This document shows positions 8,872 to 18,726 of a DNA stretch of 64,000 nucleotides, in pieces. Both the position numbers and the translations under genes were made by a program. The stretch spans positions 1 to 64,000 of the forward strand of contig ALKQ01000029.1 of assembly GCA_000440235.1 (NCBI GenBank). The letters are read 5' to 3'. The stretch is from Streptococcus suis 10581 (GTDB lineage: Bacteria; Bacillota; Bacilli; Lactobacillales; Streptococcaceae). Below the pieces are notes generated by a model, which was not told the DNA's origin, searched no databases, and saw nothing but the letters and a program-made list of their open reading frames with translations. The first letter of the stretch is position 1; each line of letters begins with the position of its first letter.

Positions 8872-9606
8872 ATGAATCTGTTTCCTTCAGTATTTCAATC
8901 CGTTTTTAAAAGACGTGACGTGAATATTCTTTTAGCCTTTGCCTTCTTGCCCTTGCTAGTATCTAGCTTGGCTGGTATAGGAGCTCAAATCAACACAGAT
9001 GTGGCAAGTAGTTGGCTTTCCTTTATCGTGTCGGCTTTGGAGTTGCAATTCCAGATGGTCTTACCTGCCTTAATCATGGGCTTTATCGTATCATCGGTCT
9101 TTCGTGATGAGATTGGTTCAGGAATCCTGTTTCTTTACAAGGATATCAAGAAATCCAGCATTCTTCATGCTAAGTTACTCAGTCTCTTTGCTGTCTATAT
9201 GATTTACTTCTTTGTGACGGTTCTTATCGCTAGTCTGACCTATGTCGTTACCATTGCTCCCCGATATGGTTTTCACTGGCTTCCTGCTCATCAAGCTGCT
9301 TATAGTTTGCTCTATATCTTGACGATGATTGGTTTAAATCTGATTTTGCTTAGTCTGGTAGCGGCAGTATCTATCAAGCGAACAACCATAATGGCTGTCT
9401 TGACTGGGGTACTTTTTAACCTTTTTGCTCAAATCGCTCCACTTTTAAATGGTTTTCGCTATACTTTCCCACAGACCTATGCAACCAAACTGGCTGGACA
9501 GTTTCCATTTGGACTTGCCTTTGCTATTAGTCTAGGTTTGATCCTGCTATATTTTGGATTGGCTTATCGTTCGGCACGCAAGAATTTTGAAAAAATTGAA
9601 TATTAA
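8872..9606 (+). CDS. ABC-2 type permease subunit (first)
   Basis: 244 aa with about six membrane helices and no ATP-binding motif. The N-terminus (PSVFQSVFKRRDVNILLAFAF) resembles that of the second permease (KPVFASVWKRKETKIFLAFAF), so the two are paralogues. Both share the segment L(F)LYKDIK. It should pair with the downstream ATPase to form an exporter. It is the first gene after the LytTR operator. The substrate is unknown; peptide export or immunity is common for such loci (inference). Confidence 0.85.
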   Translation: MNLFPSVFQSVFKRRDVNILLAFAFLPLLVSSLAGIGAQINTDVASSWLSFIVSALELQFQMVLPALIMGFIVSSVFRDEIGSGILFLYKDIKKSSILHAKLLSLFAVYMIYFFVTVLIASLTYVVTIAPRYGFHWLPAHQAAYSLLYILTMIGLNLILLSLVAAVSIKRTTIMAVLTGVLFNLFAQIAPLLNGFRYTFPQTYATKLAGQFPFGLAFAISLGLILLYFGLAYRSARKNFEKIEY

Positions 9607-9633
9607 AAGATACCTAAGAAAGAGAGAATAACA

Positions 9634-10509
9634 ATGCTTACAATCAAGAACCTATCAAAACAATTTGCTGGAAATGACTTTTACTCATTAAAAGATGTGA
9701 GTTTGGAGATTAAAAAGGGTGAAATCGTCGGCCTGATCGGTAAAAACGGTGCTGGGAAATCGACCTTGATGAAATTAATGGCCAAATCCCTCAAGCCGAC
9801 AACAGGAAGCATTACCTATAACGGTGTGGATATTCATACAGCAGATAACTTGCTCAAGGATTTTGGGATTATGATTGACCCTGTTTTCTATCCAGAGATG
9901 TCGGTTATTGATAATTTGAAGTTTTACCTGACCTTGCATGGTAGAACAGAGATGTTTCCAAATATTGAAAAGACTCTCAAGCTTCTAGACTTGTGGGAGG
10001 CTCGTAACCGTAAGCCAAAAGGCTTCTCATTTGGTATGAAACAACGGACAGCTTTGGCTATCGCGATGGTAGCAGAGCCAGACTTCCTTATCTTGGATGA
10101 GCCTTTTGTGGGCTTGGACCCTGTCGGTGTCCAACAGTTGATCGATATTCTCAAATCTTGGTCACAGGAACGCAATATCTCTATGTTGATTTCCAGTCAC
10201 CAGCTTGGCGAGTTGGAGGCTCTCTGTGAGCGTTATGTCTATATCGAAAAAGGTCAGTTGGCAGATGAGTTTGCTGGGCAGTCAGCTCCAAGCGTCTTGG
10301 TAGAGGTTGATAGCAGAGCAGATAAGAAAGCTCTCTCAGCCTATCTGACAGAAGCGATTACTCTGGATGGGGATATCCTAGAGATTTCCACTCAGGCAAG
10401 CAGTAGAGAACTCAATGCTGTCCTAGCCTACCTAGCTAGTCAAAACTTGATCAGCAAGCTCCATGTAAAAGAAAACCACTTGAAAGAAATTTTTAGTCGA
10501 GGTGAATAG
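9634..10509 (+). CDS. ABC transporter ATP-binding protein
   Basis: 291 aa. Walker A GKNGAGKST (about 37-45), a non-canonical signature FSFGMKQR in place of LSGGQ, Walker B FLILDEP, and H-loop SSHQ. The C-terminal extension (about 215-291) is typical of ABC-2 and bacteriocin-immunity type ATPases. It follows the first permease by 27 bp. The second permease gene starts 1 bp after its stop. Confidence 0.93.
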   Translation: MLTIKNLSKQFAGNDFYSLKDVSLEIKKGEIVGLIGKNGAGKSTLMKLMAKSLKPTTGSITYNGVDIHTADNLLKDFGIMIDPVFYPEMSVIDNLKFYLTLHGRTEMFPNIEKTLKLLDLWEARNRKPKGFSFGMKQRTALAIAMVAEPDFLILDEPFVGLDPVGVQQLIDILKSWSQERNISMLISSHQLGELEALCERYVYIEKGQLADEFAGQSAPSVLVEVDSRADKKALSAYLTEAITLDGDILEISTQASSRELNAVLAYLASQNLISKLHVKENHLKEIFSRGE

Positions 10510-10510
10510 T

Positions 10511-11284
10511 ATGTTAGCAATTTTTAAACCTGTTTTTGCCAGTGTTTGGAAGAGGAAGGAAACCAAGATTTTCCTTGCCTTTGCCTTCCTCTTTCCGACC
10601 ATTTTTCTGGCTTCAACCTTTTTACCAAAAGGTTCCAACTTTATGGTACCACATGTGCCGAATGGCTATCTTTTATCATTCGTTGCTCTAACTAGTGTAA
10701 TCTTTCAATCTGCTTATAGCTTTGTTCTCCCGATTTTAGCCCTTTTTTATCTAACTTATACGGTCTTCAAGGGTGAGGCAGATAGCCATACCATGTTTCT
10801 CTATAAGGATATCAAGCGTCAGGACATCTTTTGGGCCAAGGTCTTGAGTCTGGTGACGATTGTCCTCATCTATACAGGAATCTTTCTATTGGTGATGGTA
10901 GTTTATTACTACACACGTATTGGTCATTTGGACTATGCGACCTTGACTTTCTGGGATTATTTGAATGCGACAGAAAATGCAGGATTTGCACAAAGTATCC
11001 TTGGTGTTATGCTAGATATGTTGGTCTGTGTCTTACTGGCTGCTTGTGTTTCCTTGTACTCAGGGGTCGGAGCGACTATGGCAGTTGCCTTTGGTTACTC
11101 ACTTGGGTCAAGTATTTTAGGTGTATTTGGTTTGGCTAGTTTCTTTCCAACTGGTAACATTGATACCTTGTATGAAGGAGCAAGCCTGTTTTCAACATTA
11201 GGAACATCTGTTTTGGTTACTTTGGTTTATTCGACGGTATTAGCCTATCTGACCTTGAAGTATTTCAAGAAGATGGAATTTTAA
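10511..11284 (+). CDS. ABC-2 type permease subunit (second)
   Basis: 257 aa from ATG 10511 after GAGGTG; the upstream GTG at 10502 is inside that RBS. About six membrane helices. It is a paralogue of the first permease (shared N-terminal motif and LYKDIKRQD) but clearly diverged, which suggests a heterodimeric membrane domain. Last gene of the LytTR-controlled operon. Confidence 0.85.
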   Translation: MLAIFKPVFASVWKRKETKIFLAFAFLFPTIFLASTFLPKGSNFMVPHVPNGYLLSFVALTSVIFQSAYSFVLPILALFYLTYTVFKGEADSHTMFLYKDIKRQDIFWAKVLSLVTIVLIYTGIFLLVMVVYYYTRIGHLDYATLTFWDYLNATENAGFAQSILGVMLDMLVCVLLAACVSLYSGVGATMAVAFGYSLGSSILGVFGLASFFPTGNIDTLYEGASLFSTLGTSVLVTLVYSTVLAYLTLKYFKKMEF

Positions 11285-11290
11285 GATACT

Positions 11291-11326
11291 ATCCCTTTTC
11301 TTGCGAGAGAAAGGGGATTTTTGTTT
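11291..11326 (+). terminator. Terminator of ABC transporter operon
   Basis: ATCCCTTTTCT / AGAAAGGGGAT with one G-U, followed by a T-rich tail, directly after the last permease gene. Confidence 0.8.
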
Positions 11327-11366
11327 TGCTCTGCTATTTTCAATAATAGGAAAAAAGATGAAATCG

Positions 11367-11375
11367 TGCTATAAT
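11367..11375 (+). promoter_or_regulatory. Extended -10 of plsX
   Basis: TGC-TATAAT. The RBS AAGGA and the plsX start at 11408 follow. Confidence 0.6.
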
Positions 11376-11407
11376 ATCTCTAAGACTAAAGTGAAGGAAC
11401 TAGATAG

Positions 11408-12415
11408 ATGAAACGTATTGCAGTAGATGCTATGGGTGGGGACCACGCCCCTCAGGCAGTGGTAGAAGGTGTCAATCAAGCCTTGGCTGCCTTTCCAGAC
11501 ATTGAAATTCAACTTTATGGTGATGAGGCTAAAATCAAGCAGTATTTGACAGCGACAGAGCGTGTCAGCATCGTCCATACGACGGAGAAAATCAATTCAG
11601 ATGATGAGCCTGTCAAGGCGATTCGTCGTAAGAAAGAATCATCTATGGTTCTAGCGACCAAGGCTGTCAAGGATGGTCAGGCAGATGCGGTCTTGTCGGC
11701 TGGAAATACGGGGGCTCTGTTGGCGGCAGGCGTCTTTGTCGTCGGTCGCATCAAGAACATCGACCGTCCTGGTCTTATGTCTACCTTGCCGACTATGGAC
11801 GGTAAGGGATTCGATATGATGGACTTGGGGGCAAATGCTGAAAATACAGCTCATCACCTCTATCAGTATGGTATTCTTGGCTCATTTTACGCGGAGCATG
11901 TGCGTGGGGTCAAACAACCTCGTGTGGGACTTTTGAACAACGGTACGGAAGATACCAAGGGCACGCCAGTTCACCAAGAAGCCTATAAACTCTTGGCGGA
12001 AGACAAGTCGATTAACTTTATTGGAAATGTGGAGGCACGTGAGTTGCTCAATAGTGTGGCGGATGTGGTTGTGACGGATGGTTTCACGGGAAACGCTGTG
12101 CTGAAAACCATTGAGGGAACTGCAAAATCCATCGTTGGCCAGTTGACAGGCTCTATCAAAAATGGCAGTCTGCGTGCTAAATTGGGTGGTTTGTTAGTCA
12201 AGCCGACTCTTAAAAAGGCATTGGGGGCTATGGATTATAAAACAGCAGGCGGTGCTGTCTTGCTTGGTCTGAAAGCTCCAGTTATCAAGGCTCACGGTTC
12301 CAGCGATGCCCAGTCGATTTTCTATACTATTAAGCAGACGCGTTCTATCTTGGAGGCTGGTATTGTCGAAAAATCGGTTGCCAAATTTTCAGTAGTGGAG
12401 GAAAGTCATGACTAG
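11408..12415 (+). CDS. plsX: Phosphate acyltransferase PlsX
   Basis: 335 aa. It makes acyl-phosphate from acyl-ACP, the first step of the PlsX/PlsY route to phosphatidic acid. It begins [20 protein letters not shown], the family hallmark, with [12 protein letters not shown] and [11 protein letters not shown] further on. It overlaps acpP by 8 bp, so enzyme and carrier are made together. Length is normal. Confidence 0.96.
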   Translation: MKRIAVDAMGGDHAPQAVVEGVNQALAAFPDIEIQLYGDEAKIKQYLTATERVSIVHTTEKINSDDEPVKAIRRKKESSMVLATKAVKDGQADAVLSAGNTGALLAAGVFVVGRIKNIDRPGLMSTLPTMDGKGFDMMDLGANAENTAHHLYQYGILGSFYAEHVRGVKQPRVGLLNNGTEDTKGTPVHQEAYKLLAEDKSINFIGNVEARELLNSVADVVVTDGFTGNAVLKTIEGTAKSIVGQLTGSIKNGSLRAKLGGLLVKPTLKKALGAMDYKTAGGAVLLGLKAPVIKAHGSSDAQSIFYTIKQTRSILEAGIVEKSVAKFSVVEESHD

Positions 12416-12656
12416 AGAGCAGATTTATCAGCGGGTTGTTGAATTGATTCAGGATGAAAAGGGAGAAGATTTTCAGGTTCAACCTGAATCTACTTTGGCA
12501 GATAATATCGCAGCGGATTCGGTGGAAATTATGGAATTCGTTTTGACTTTGGAAGACGAGTTTGGTGTCGATATTTCTGATGCGGCCATTGAGCGATTTG
12601 AGGTCCTATCTGATATTGTTGATTTTATTTATGAAGAAGTAAAAAAACGTTCGTAG
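12408..12656 (+). CDS. acpP: Acyl carrier protein
   Basis: 82 aa, acidic, four-helix carrier. The phosphopantetheine attachment site is Ser38 in AADSVEIME (DSV rather than the usual DSL). Streptococci carry another ACP in the fab cluster; this plsX-linked copy is the second type, and its exact client enzyme is not clear from sequence. It starts inside plsX and ends at a terminator. Confidence 0.9.
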   Translation: MTREQIYQRVVELIQDEKGEDFQVQPESTLADNIAADSVEIMEFVLTLEDEFGVDISDAAIERFEVLSDIVDFIYEEVKKRS

Positions 12657-12673
12657 ATTACGGGCGTTTTTCT
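12643..12673 (+). terminator. Terminator after plsX-acpP
   Basis: AAAAACGTTCGT / ACGGGCGTTTTT (two G-U pairs) and a T-rich tail. It overlaps the last codons of acpP. Confidence 0.7.
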
Positions 12674-12702
12674 TTTTATTCGATAGTATTTTAGATTTTT
12701 AT

Positions 12703-12731
12703 TTGTTAACACGAATGTTATGTGATAGAAT
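12703..12731 (+). promoter_or_regulatory. Promoter of the purC operon
   Basis: TTGTTA (12703-12708), 17 bp, TAGAAT (12726-12731) with an upstream TG (TGA-TAGAAT). The segment ACACGAATGTTA between them and GGCGAACATTTT at 12763-12774 only partly resemble the PurR box AWWWCCGAACWWT, so PurR control here is likely but not demonstrated. Confidence 0.55.
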
Positions 12732-12773
12732 AAACGAAAAGACTAGAATATTTTATGAAAGGCGAACATTTTA

Positions 12774-13481
12774 ATGAAAACAGACCTTCTCTATTCAGGA
12801 AAAGCCAAAGACATCTACGCTACGGATGATAGTGACCAGATTGTTGCGGTTTACAAGGACCAGGCGACGGCTTTTAATGGCGGTAAGAAAGAACAGATTG
12901 TTGGAAAAGGGCGACTTAATAATCTGATTTCCTCGCTTATTTTTGAAAAATTGAATGAAGCTGGAGTTAAGACACATTTTATCAAGCGACTGTCTGATAC
13001 GGAGCAGTTAAATAGAAAAGTGGAGATTATTCCGCTGGAGGTTGTTTTGCGAAATGTGACAGCTGGGTCTTTCTCAAAACGCTTTGGTGTAGAAGAAGGG
13101 ATTGCCTTATCTACTCCAATCGTAGAATTTTATTACAAAAAAGATGAACTGGATGACCCCTTTATCAACGAGGAGCATATTGCCTTTCTAGAACTGGCTA
13201 GTCAGGACCAAATCGCCTATATCAAGGAAGAAACAAGACGAATCAATAGTTTCTTGAAGGACTTGTTTGCTCAGATTGGGTTGACTTTGGTGGATTTCAA
13301 GTTAGAATTTGGGATTGACTCTTCTGGTCAGATTGTATTGGCGGATGAGTTTTCTCCGGATAATTGTCGTTTGTGGGATGCGGATGGCAACCATCTAGAC
13401 AAGGATGTTTTCCGTCGGGGTCTCGGGGAGTTGACCGAGGTTTACGAGGTCGTATTAGCAAAGTTACAAGAAGTGAAATAA
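12774..13481 (+). CDS. purC: SAICAR synthase
   Basis: 235 aa, ATP-dependent ligation of CAIR and aspartate (purine step 8 in bacterial numbering). It opens [15 protein letters not shown], followed by [24 protein letters not shown] and [12 protein letters not shown], all SAICAR synthase signatures. First gene of the purC-L-F-M-N-H operon; 12 bp separate it from purL. Confidence 0.97.
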   Translation: MKTDLLYSGKAKDIYATDDSDQIVAVYKDQATAFNGGKKEQIVGKGRLNNLISSLIFEKLNEAGVKTHFIKRLSDTEQLNRKVEIIPLEVVLRNVTAGSFSKRFGVEEGIALSTPIVEFYYKKDELDDPFINEEHIAFLELASQDQIAYIKEETRRINSFLKDLFAQIGLTLVDFKLEFGIDSSGQIVLADEFSPDNCRLWDADGNHLDKDVFRRGLGELTEVYEVVLAKLQEVK

Positions 13482-13493
13482 GGATTGGAAAAA

Positions 13494-16400
13494 ATGGCAA
13501 AGCGGATTTTTGTTGAGAAGAAGGCGGATTTTCAGATCAAGGCGGAGGCTCTTCGCAAGGAGTTGACCCATAATTTGCAGCTGACGAGTTTGACGAGTGT
13601 ACGTCTGGTGCAGGTGTATGATGTCTTTCATTTGGCGGAGGACTTGCTGGAGCAGGCCGTTAAGCATATCTTTACCGAGCAGGTGACGGACAAGGTTTTG
13701 TCGGATGAAGAATTAGGTCTGGAAGGTGCGGTTTATTTTGCTATTGAGGCTTTACCTGGTCAGTTTGACCAGCGGGCTGCAAGCAGTCAAGAGGCCCTTC
13801 TCTTATTGGGCAGTCGTCAGGAGGTGCGTGTCAATACAGGTCAGCTCTATATTTTGAACGGTGATGTGCAGGAAGAAGAATTAGTTGCCATCAAGAATTA
13901 TTTGCTCAACCCTGTGGATTCACGTTTCAAGGATATGGATGCTCCTTTGGTGGCTCAGGAGTTTTCGGTGTCAGATACTGTCATTCCAAGCTTGGACTTT
14001 TTTGTAGGCTATGGAGCGAAGGAGTTTGCGGCTTATAAAAGTGAGGCTGGTTTGGCCATGGAAGTGGAAGACCTGCTCTTCATTCAGGATTACTTCAAGT
14101 CAATTGGTCGAGTGCCAACTGAGACAGAACTCAAGGTCTTGGATACCTATTGGAGTGACCACTGCCGTCATACGACATTTGAAACGGAACTCAAGTCTAT
14201 TGACTTTTCAGCTTCAAAATTCCAAAAGCAATTGCAGGCAACTTATGACAAGTATCTGGCTATGCGAACTGAGTTGGGTCGGACAGACAAGCCACAGACG
14301 CTTATGGATATGGCAACCATTTTTGGTCGCTATGAGCGGGCCAACGGTCGTTTGGATGATATGGAAGTGTCGGATGAAATCAATGCCTGCTCTGTGGAAA
14401 TTGAAGTGGATGTGGACGGCGTGAAAGAGCCATGGCTCCTCATGTTCAAGAATGAAACCCACAATCACCCAACAGAAATCGAGCCTTTTGGTGGTGCTGC
14501 AACCTGTATCGGTGGAGCCATTCGTGATCCTTTGTCAGGTCGTTCTTATGTTTATCAGGCCATGCGGATTTCAGGTGCGGGCGATATCACCCAGCCTTTG
14601 ACGGCGACTCGTCCAGGGAAATTGCCACAACAAATCATTTCTAAAACAGCGGCACATGGTTATTCTTCATACGGAAACCAAATCGGTTTGGCAACCACTT
14701 ATGTGCGTGAATATTTCCACCCAGGCTTTGTCGCTAAACGCATGGAACTTGGTGCCGTAGTCGGTGCAGCTCCAAAGGAAAAGGTGGTTCGTGAAAAACC
14801 AGTTGCAGGCGATGTGGTCATTTTGTTGGGTGGCAAAACAGGCCGTGACGGTATCGGTGGGGCAACAGGCTCATCTAAGGTGCAGACAGTTGAGTCTGTG
14901 GAAACGGCTGGTGCGGAAGTCCAAAAAGGAAATGCTATTGAAGAACGTAAAATCCAACGCTTGTTCCGTAATGGCGACATGACTCGTTTGATTAAAAAAT
15001 CCAATGACTTCGGTGCAGGAGGTGTCTGCGTAGCTATTGGAGAACTGGCAGACGGTCTTGAAATCGATTTGGATAAGGTTCCACTCAAGTATGCGGGCTT
15101 GAATGGAACTGAAATTGCCATTTCCGAATCGCAGGAGCGGATGAGTGTCGTTATCCGTCCTCAAGATGTCGATACCTTTATCGCAGCCTGCCGTCAGGAA
15201 AATATCCATGCGGTTGTTGTAGCCAAAGTGACGGAAAAACCAAACCTGGTCATGACTTGGAATGGTCAAACCATTGTTGATTTGGAACGTTCCTTCCTTG
15301 ATACCAACGGTGTGCGCGTGGTGGTGGATGCTAAAGTGATTGACAGCCCTGTCAATTTACCAGAAATGCGTAAAACATCTGCTGAAAGCCTACAAGAAGA
15401 CTTGAAAGAACTGTTGTCAGACCTCAACCATGCTAGCCAAAAAGGTTTGCAGACGATTTTCGACTCATCTGTTGGTCGCTCAACGGTCAACCACCCACTC
15501 GGAGGTCGCCACCAGTTGACACCGACAGAAAGTTCGGTGCAGAAACTACCTGTCCAACACGGTGTGACGACCACGGCTTCTGTCATGGCTCAGGGCTACC
15601 ATCCTTATTTGGCAGACTGGTCTCCTTACCACGGGGCTGCCTATGCGGTCATCGAAGCGACGGCTCGCTTGGTGGCAACAGGTGCTAACTGGTCCAAGGC
15701 TCGCTTCTCCTATCAGGAGTATTTCCAGCGGATGGACAAGCAGGCAGAGCGTTTCGGTCAGCCAGTAGCGGCACTTCTGGGCTCTATCGAGGCTCAGATT
15801 CAGCTCGGCTTGCCGTCTATCGGGGGCAAGGACTCCATGTCTGGTACCTTTGAGGACTTGACAGTTCCGCCGACCTTGGTTGCCTTTGGTGTGACAACAG
15901 CAGACAGCCGCAAGGTCCTATCACCTGAGTTCAAGGCGGCTGGCGAGCATATCTATTACCTGCCAGGTCAGATTTTGTCAGAAGATATTGATTTTGCCTT
16001 GATCAAGTCTAATTTTGAGACTTTTGAAAAATGGCAGAGCGATTATGCGATTACGGCTGCTAGTGCAGTCAAGTATGGTGGTGTTCTAGAAAGTCTAGCC
16101 CTTATGTCCTTTGGTAACCAAGTCGGAGCAAGAGTTGAGCTTGCCGACCTTGAAACTAGCTTAACAGGTCAGCTAGGTGGCTTTGTCTTCACATCGAAAG
16201 AAGACATTCCAGATGCGGTGAAAATAGGTCAAACCACTACAGACTTTACACTGGTTGTCAATGGTGTCAACCTTGCGGGACAGGACTTGCAAGCAGCCTT
16301 TGAGGGCAAACTAGAAGAAGTTTACCCAACAGAATTTGAACAGGCTACAGACTTACAGGATGTTCCAGCAGTCACCAGTTCAGCAGTTATACAAGCCAAG

Positions 16401-17213
16401 GAAAGAGTTGATGTTCCGCTTGTTTACATCCCAGTCTTCCCAGGAACCAACTCAGAATACGACTCCGCCAAAGCCTTTGAACAGGCAGGTGCAAAAGTCA
16501 ATCTGGTGCCATTTGTGACTTTGGATGCAGCAAGTATTGAACGGTCCGTTGACACCATGGTTGACAACATTGCCAAGGCAAATATTCTATTCTTTGCAGG
16601 TGGATTCTCGGCTGCGGATGAGCCAGACGGGTCTGCTAAGTTTATCGTGACTATCTTACGAAACGCCAAGGTCCGCTCTGCTATTGACCAATTTATCGAA
16701 AAAGGTGGTCTCATCATCGGTATCTGCAATGGCTTCCAGGCCCTTGTCAAATCGGGCTTGCTGCCGTATGGAAACTTTGAGGAGGCGGGAGAAACCAGTC
16801 CGACCCTCTTCTACAACGATGCTAACCAGCACGTTGCCAAAATGGTGGAAACGCGGATTGCCAATGTCAACTCACCGTGGTTAGCATGTGTCCAAGTCGG
16901 TGACATTCACGCTATCCCAGTTTCACACGGGGAAGGAAAATTTGTCGTGACGGATGAAGAATTCGCTGTCTTGCGGGACAATGGGCAGATTTTCAGCCAA
17001 TACGTTGACTTTACTGGTCAGCCAAGTATGGACTCTAAGTACAATCCAAACGGTTCTAGCCATGCGATTGAAGGTATTACCAGTCGCAACGGACAAATCA
17101 TCGGAAAAATGGGGCATTCGGAGCGTTACGAGGATGGTCTTTTCCAAAATATTCCAGGTAAGAAAGACCAAGGGCTCTTTGTTTCAGCAGTTCGCTATTT
17201 TACAGGAAAATAA
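13494..17213 (+). CDS. purL: FGAM synthase, single-chain PurL
   Basis: 1239 aa from ATG 13494 (RBS AAGGA, 9-nt spacer); the TTG at 13485 adds three residues and is less likely. A fused large-type enzyme: N-terminal PurS-like region, two AIR-synthase-like halves (HNHPTEIEPFGGAAT, SIGGKDSMSGTFE), and a C-terminal class I glutamine amidotransferase with nucleophile Cys in IGICNGFQ and the FPGTNSEYD and FSHGEGKF-like region (VSHGEGKFV). It turns FGAR, Gln and ATP into FGAM. Streptococci carry this fused form instead of purSQL. Confidence 0.96.
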   Translation: MAKRIFVEKKADFQIKAEALRKELTHNLQLTSLTSVRLVQVYDVFHLAEDLLEQAVKHIFTEQVTDKVLSDEELGLEGAVYFAIEALPGQFDQRAASSQEALLLLGSRQEVRVNTGQLYILNGDVQEEELVAIKNYLLNPVDSRFKDMDAPLVAQEFSVSDTVIPSLDFFVGYGAKEFAAYKSEAGLAMEVEDLLFIQDYFKSIGRVPTETELKVLDTYWSDHCRHTTFETELKSIDFSASKFQKQLQATYDKYLAMRTELGRTDKPQTLMDMATIFGRYERANGRLDDMEVSDEINACSVEIEVDVDGVKEPWLLMFKNETHNHPTEIEPFGGAATCIGGAIRDPLSGRSYVYQAMRISGAGDITQPLTATRPGKLPQQIISKTAAHGYSSYGNQIGLATTYVREYFHPGFVAKRMELGAVVGAAPKEKVVREKPVAGDVVILLGGKTGRDGIGGATGSSKVQTVESVETAGAEVQKGNAIEERKIQRLFRNGDMTRLIKKSNDFGAGGVCVAIGELADGLEIDLDKVPLKYAGLNGTEIAISESQERMSVVIRPQDVDTFIAACRQENIHAVVVAKVTEKPNLVMTWNGQTIVDLERSFLDTNGVRVVVDAKVIDSPVNLPEMRKTSAESLQEDLKELLSDLNHASQKGLQTIFDSSVGRSTVNHPLGGRHQLTPTESSVQKLPVQHGVTTTASVMAQGYHPYLADWSPYHGAAYAVIEATARLVATGANWSKARFSYQEYFQRMDKQAERFGQPVAALLGSIEAQIQLGLPSIGGKDSMSGTFEDLTVPPTLVAFGVTTADSRKVLSPEFKAAGEHIYYLPGQILSEDIDFALIKSNFETFEKWQSDYAITAASAVKYGGVLESLALMSFGNQVGARVELADLETSLTGQLGGFVFTSKEDIPDAVKIGQTTTDFTLVVNGVNLAGQDLQAAFEGKLEEVYPTEFEQATDLQDVPAVTSSAVIQAKERVDVPLVYIPVFPGTNSEYDSAKAFEQAGAKVNLVPFVTLDAASIERSVDTMVDNIAKANILFFAGGFSAADEPDGSAKFIVTILRNAKVRSAIDQFIEKGGLIIGICNGFQALVKSGLLPYGNFEEAGETSPTLFYNDANQHVAKMVETRIANVNSPWLACVQVGDIHAIPVSHGEGKFVVTDEEFAVLRDNGQIFSQYVDFTGQPSMDSKYNPNGSSHAIEGITSRNGQIIGKMGHSERYEDGLFQNIPGKKDQGLFVSAVRYFTGK

Positions 17214-17215
17214 CT

Positions 17216-18670
17216 ATGACATACGAAGTTAAATCACTCAACGAAGAATGCGGTGTTTTCGGCATTTGGGGACATCCGCAGGCTGCTCAGGTGACCTATT
17301 TTGGTCTGCATAGCTTGCAGCACCGAGGGCAAGAAGGAGCAGGGATTTTAGCAAACGATGGCGGGCAATTACGTCGCCATCGCGGAACAGGCCTGATTGC
17401 AGAAGTCTTCAAAAATCCAGCAGATTTAGAAGCCTTGGCAGGAACGGCTGCCATTGGTCATGTCCGCTATGCAACTTCAGGCTCTGCTTCCATCAACAAT
17501 ATCCAGCCCTTCCTCTTTGACTTTGCAGATATGCAGGTGGGTTTGGCTCATAATGGAAATTTGACCAATGCAGTCAGTTTGAAGGCTGAGTTGGAAAAGA
17601 ACGGTTCAATCTTTTCTAGTTCCTCAGACACAGAGATTTTGATGCACTTGATTCGTCGCAGTCACAATCCAGATTTTATGGGAAAAATCAAGGAAGCCCT
17701 CAATACTGTTAAAGGTGGCTTTGCCTACCTGATTATGCTGGAAGACAAATTGGTTGCTGCCTTGGACCCTAACGGTTTCCGTCCACTTTCAATAGGCAAA
17801 ATGAAAAATGGTGCCTGGGTAGTTGCTAGTGAAACTTGTGCATTTGAAGTCGTTGGAGCGGAGTGGGTCCGCGATGTGGAGCCTGGTGAGATTCTTATCA
17901 TTGATGATAACGGTGTTCACTATGACCGCTATACGACCGACACTCAGCTAGCAGTTTGTTCTATGGAATATGTCTATTTTGCCCGACCAGATTCGGTTAT
18001 CCATGGTGTCAATGTCCACACGGCACGTAAAAATATGGGCCGTCGTTTGGCACAGGAGTTCAAACATGAGGCAGACATTGTGGTTGGTGTGCCAAACTCC
18101 TCTCTTTCCGCAGCCAGCGGATTCTCTGAAGAATCCGGCCTGCCAAATGAAATGGGATTGATTAAAAACCAATATACCCAGCGGACCTTTATCCAACCGA
18201 CTCAGGAGCTCCGCGAACAAGGTGTTCGCATGAAGTTATCAGCGGTATCAAGTATTGTAAAGGGCAAACGTGTGGTTATGGTCGATGATTCCATCGTCCG
18301 AGGGACAACCAGTCGCCGTATCGTGCAGCTCCTGCGAGAAGCAGGGGCAGCGGAAGTCCATGTGGCTATCGGTAGTCCTGAACTCAAGTACCCATGTTTC
18401 TATGGGATTGATATCCAGACCCGTCGGGAACTGATTTCTGCCAACCACACCGTTGATGAAGTCTGTGAGATTATTGGGGCAGATAGTCTGACCTACCTTT
18501 CTCTTGAGGGGATGATTGAAGCCATCGGCATCGAAACCGATGCTCCAAAAGGTGGACTTTGTGTGGCCTATTTTGACGGAGAATTTCCAACTCCTCTTTA
18601 CGACTACGAGGAAGAGTATCTCCGTAGCCTAGAAGAGAAAACGAGTTTTTATATCGAGAATGTCAAGTAA
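17216..18670 (+). CDS. purF: Amidophosphoribosyltransferase
   Basis: 484 aa, first committed step of purine synthesis (PRPP + Gln). A short propeptide precedes the N-terminal nucleophile Cys12 (NEE-CGVFG), which is exposed by self-cleavage. Glutaminase domain first, then a phosphoribosyltransferase domain with VVMVDDSIVRGTTS. It starts 2 bp after purL. Confidence 0.97.
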   Translation: MTYEVKSLNEECGVFGIWGHPQAAQVTYFGLHSLQHRGQEGAGILANDGGQLRRHRGTGLIAEVFKNPADLEALAGTAAIGHVRYATSGSASINNIQPFLFDFADMQVGLAHNGNLTNAVSLKAELEKNGSIFSSSSDTEILMHLIRRSHNPDFMGKIKEALNTVKGGFAYLIMLEDKLVAALDPNGFRPLSIGKMKNGAWVVASETCAFEVVGAEWVRDVEPGEILIIDDNGVHYDRYTTDTQLAVCSMEYVYFARPDSVIHGVNVHTARKNMGRRLAQEFKHEADIVVGVPNSSLSAASGFSEESGLPNEMGLIKNQYTQRTFIQPTQELREQGVRMKLSAVSSIVKGKRVVMVDDSIVRGTTSRRIVQLLREAGAAEVHVAIGSPELKYPCFYGIDIQTRRELISANHTVDEVCEIIGADSLTYLSLEGMIEAIGIETDAPKGGLCVAYFDGEFPTPLYDYEEEYLRSLEEKTSFYIENVK

Positions 18671-18726
18671 GTGATAGAGTTGTCAAGTATGCTTGACAGA
18701 CCTGTAAACTGTTGAAAGGAAAAACA

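Noticed and set aside
12641..12774. PurR boxes before purC
   Set aside because: Candidates ACACGAATGTTA and AAAGGCGAACATT have three or more mismatches; listed only as a note under the promoter.
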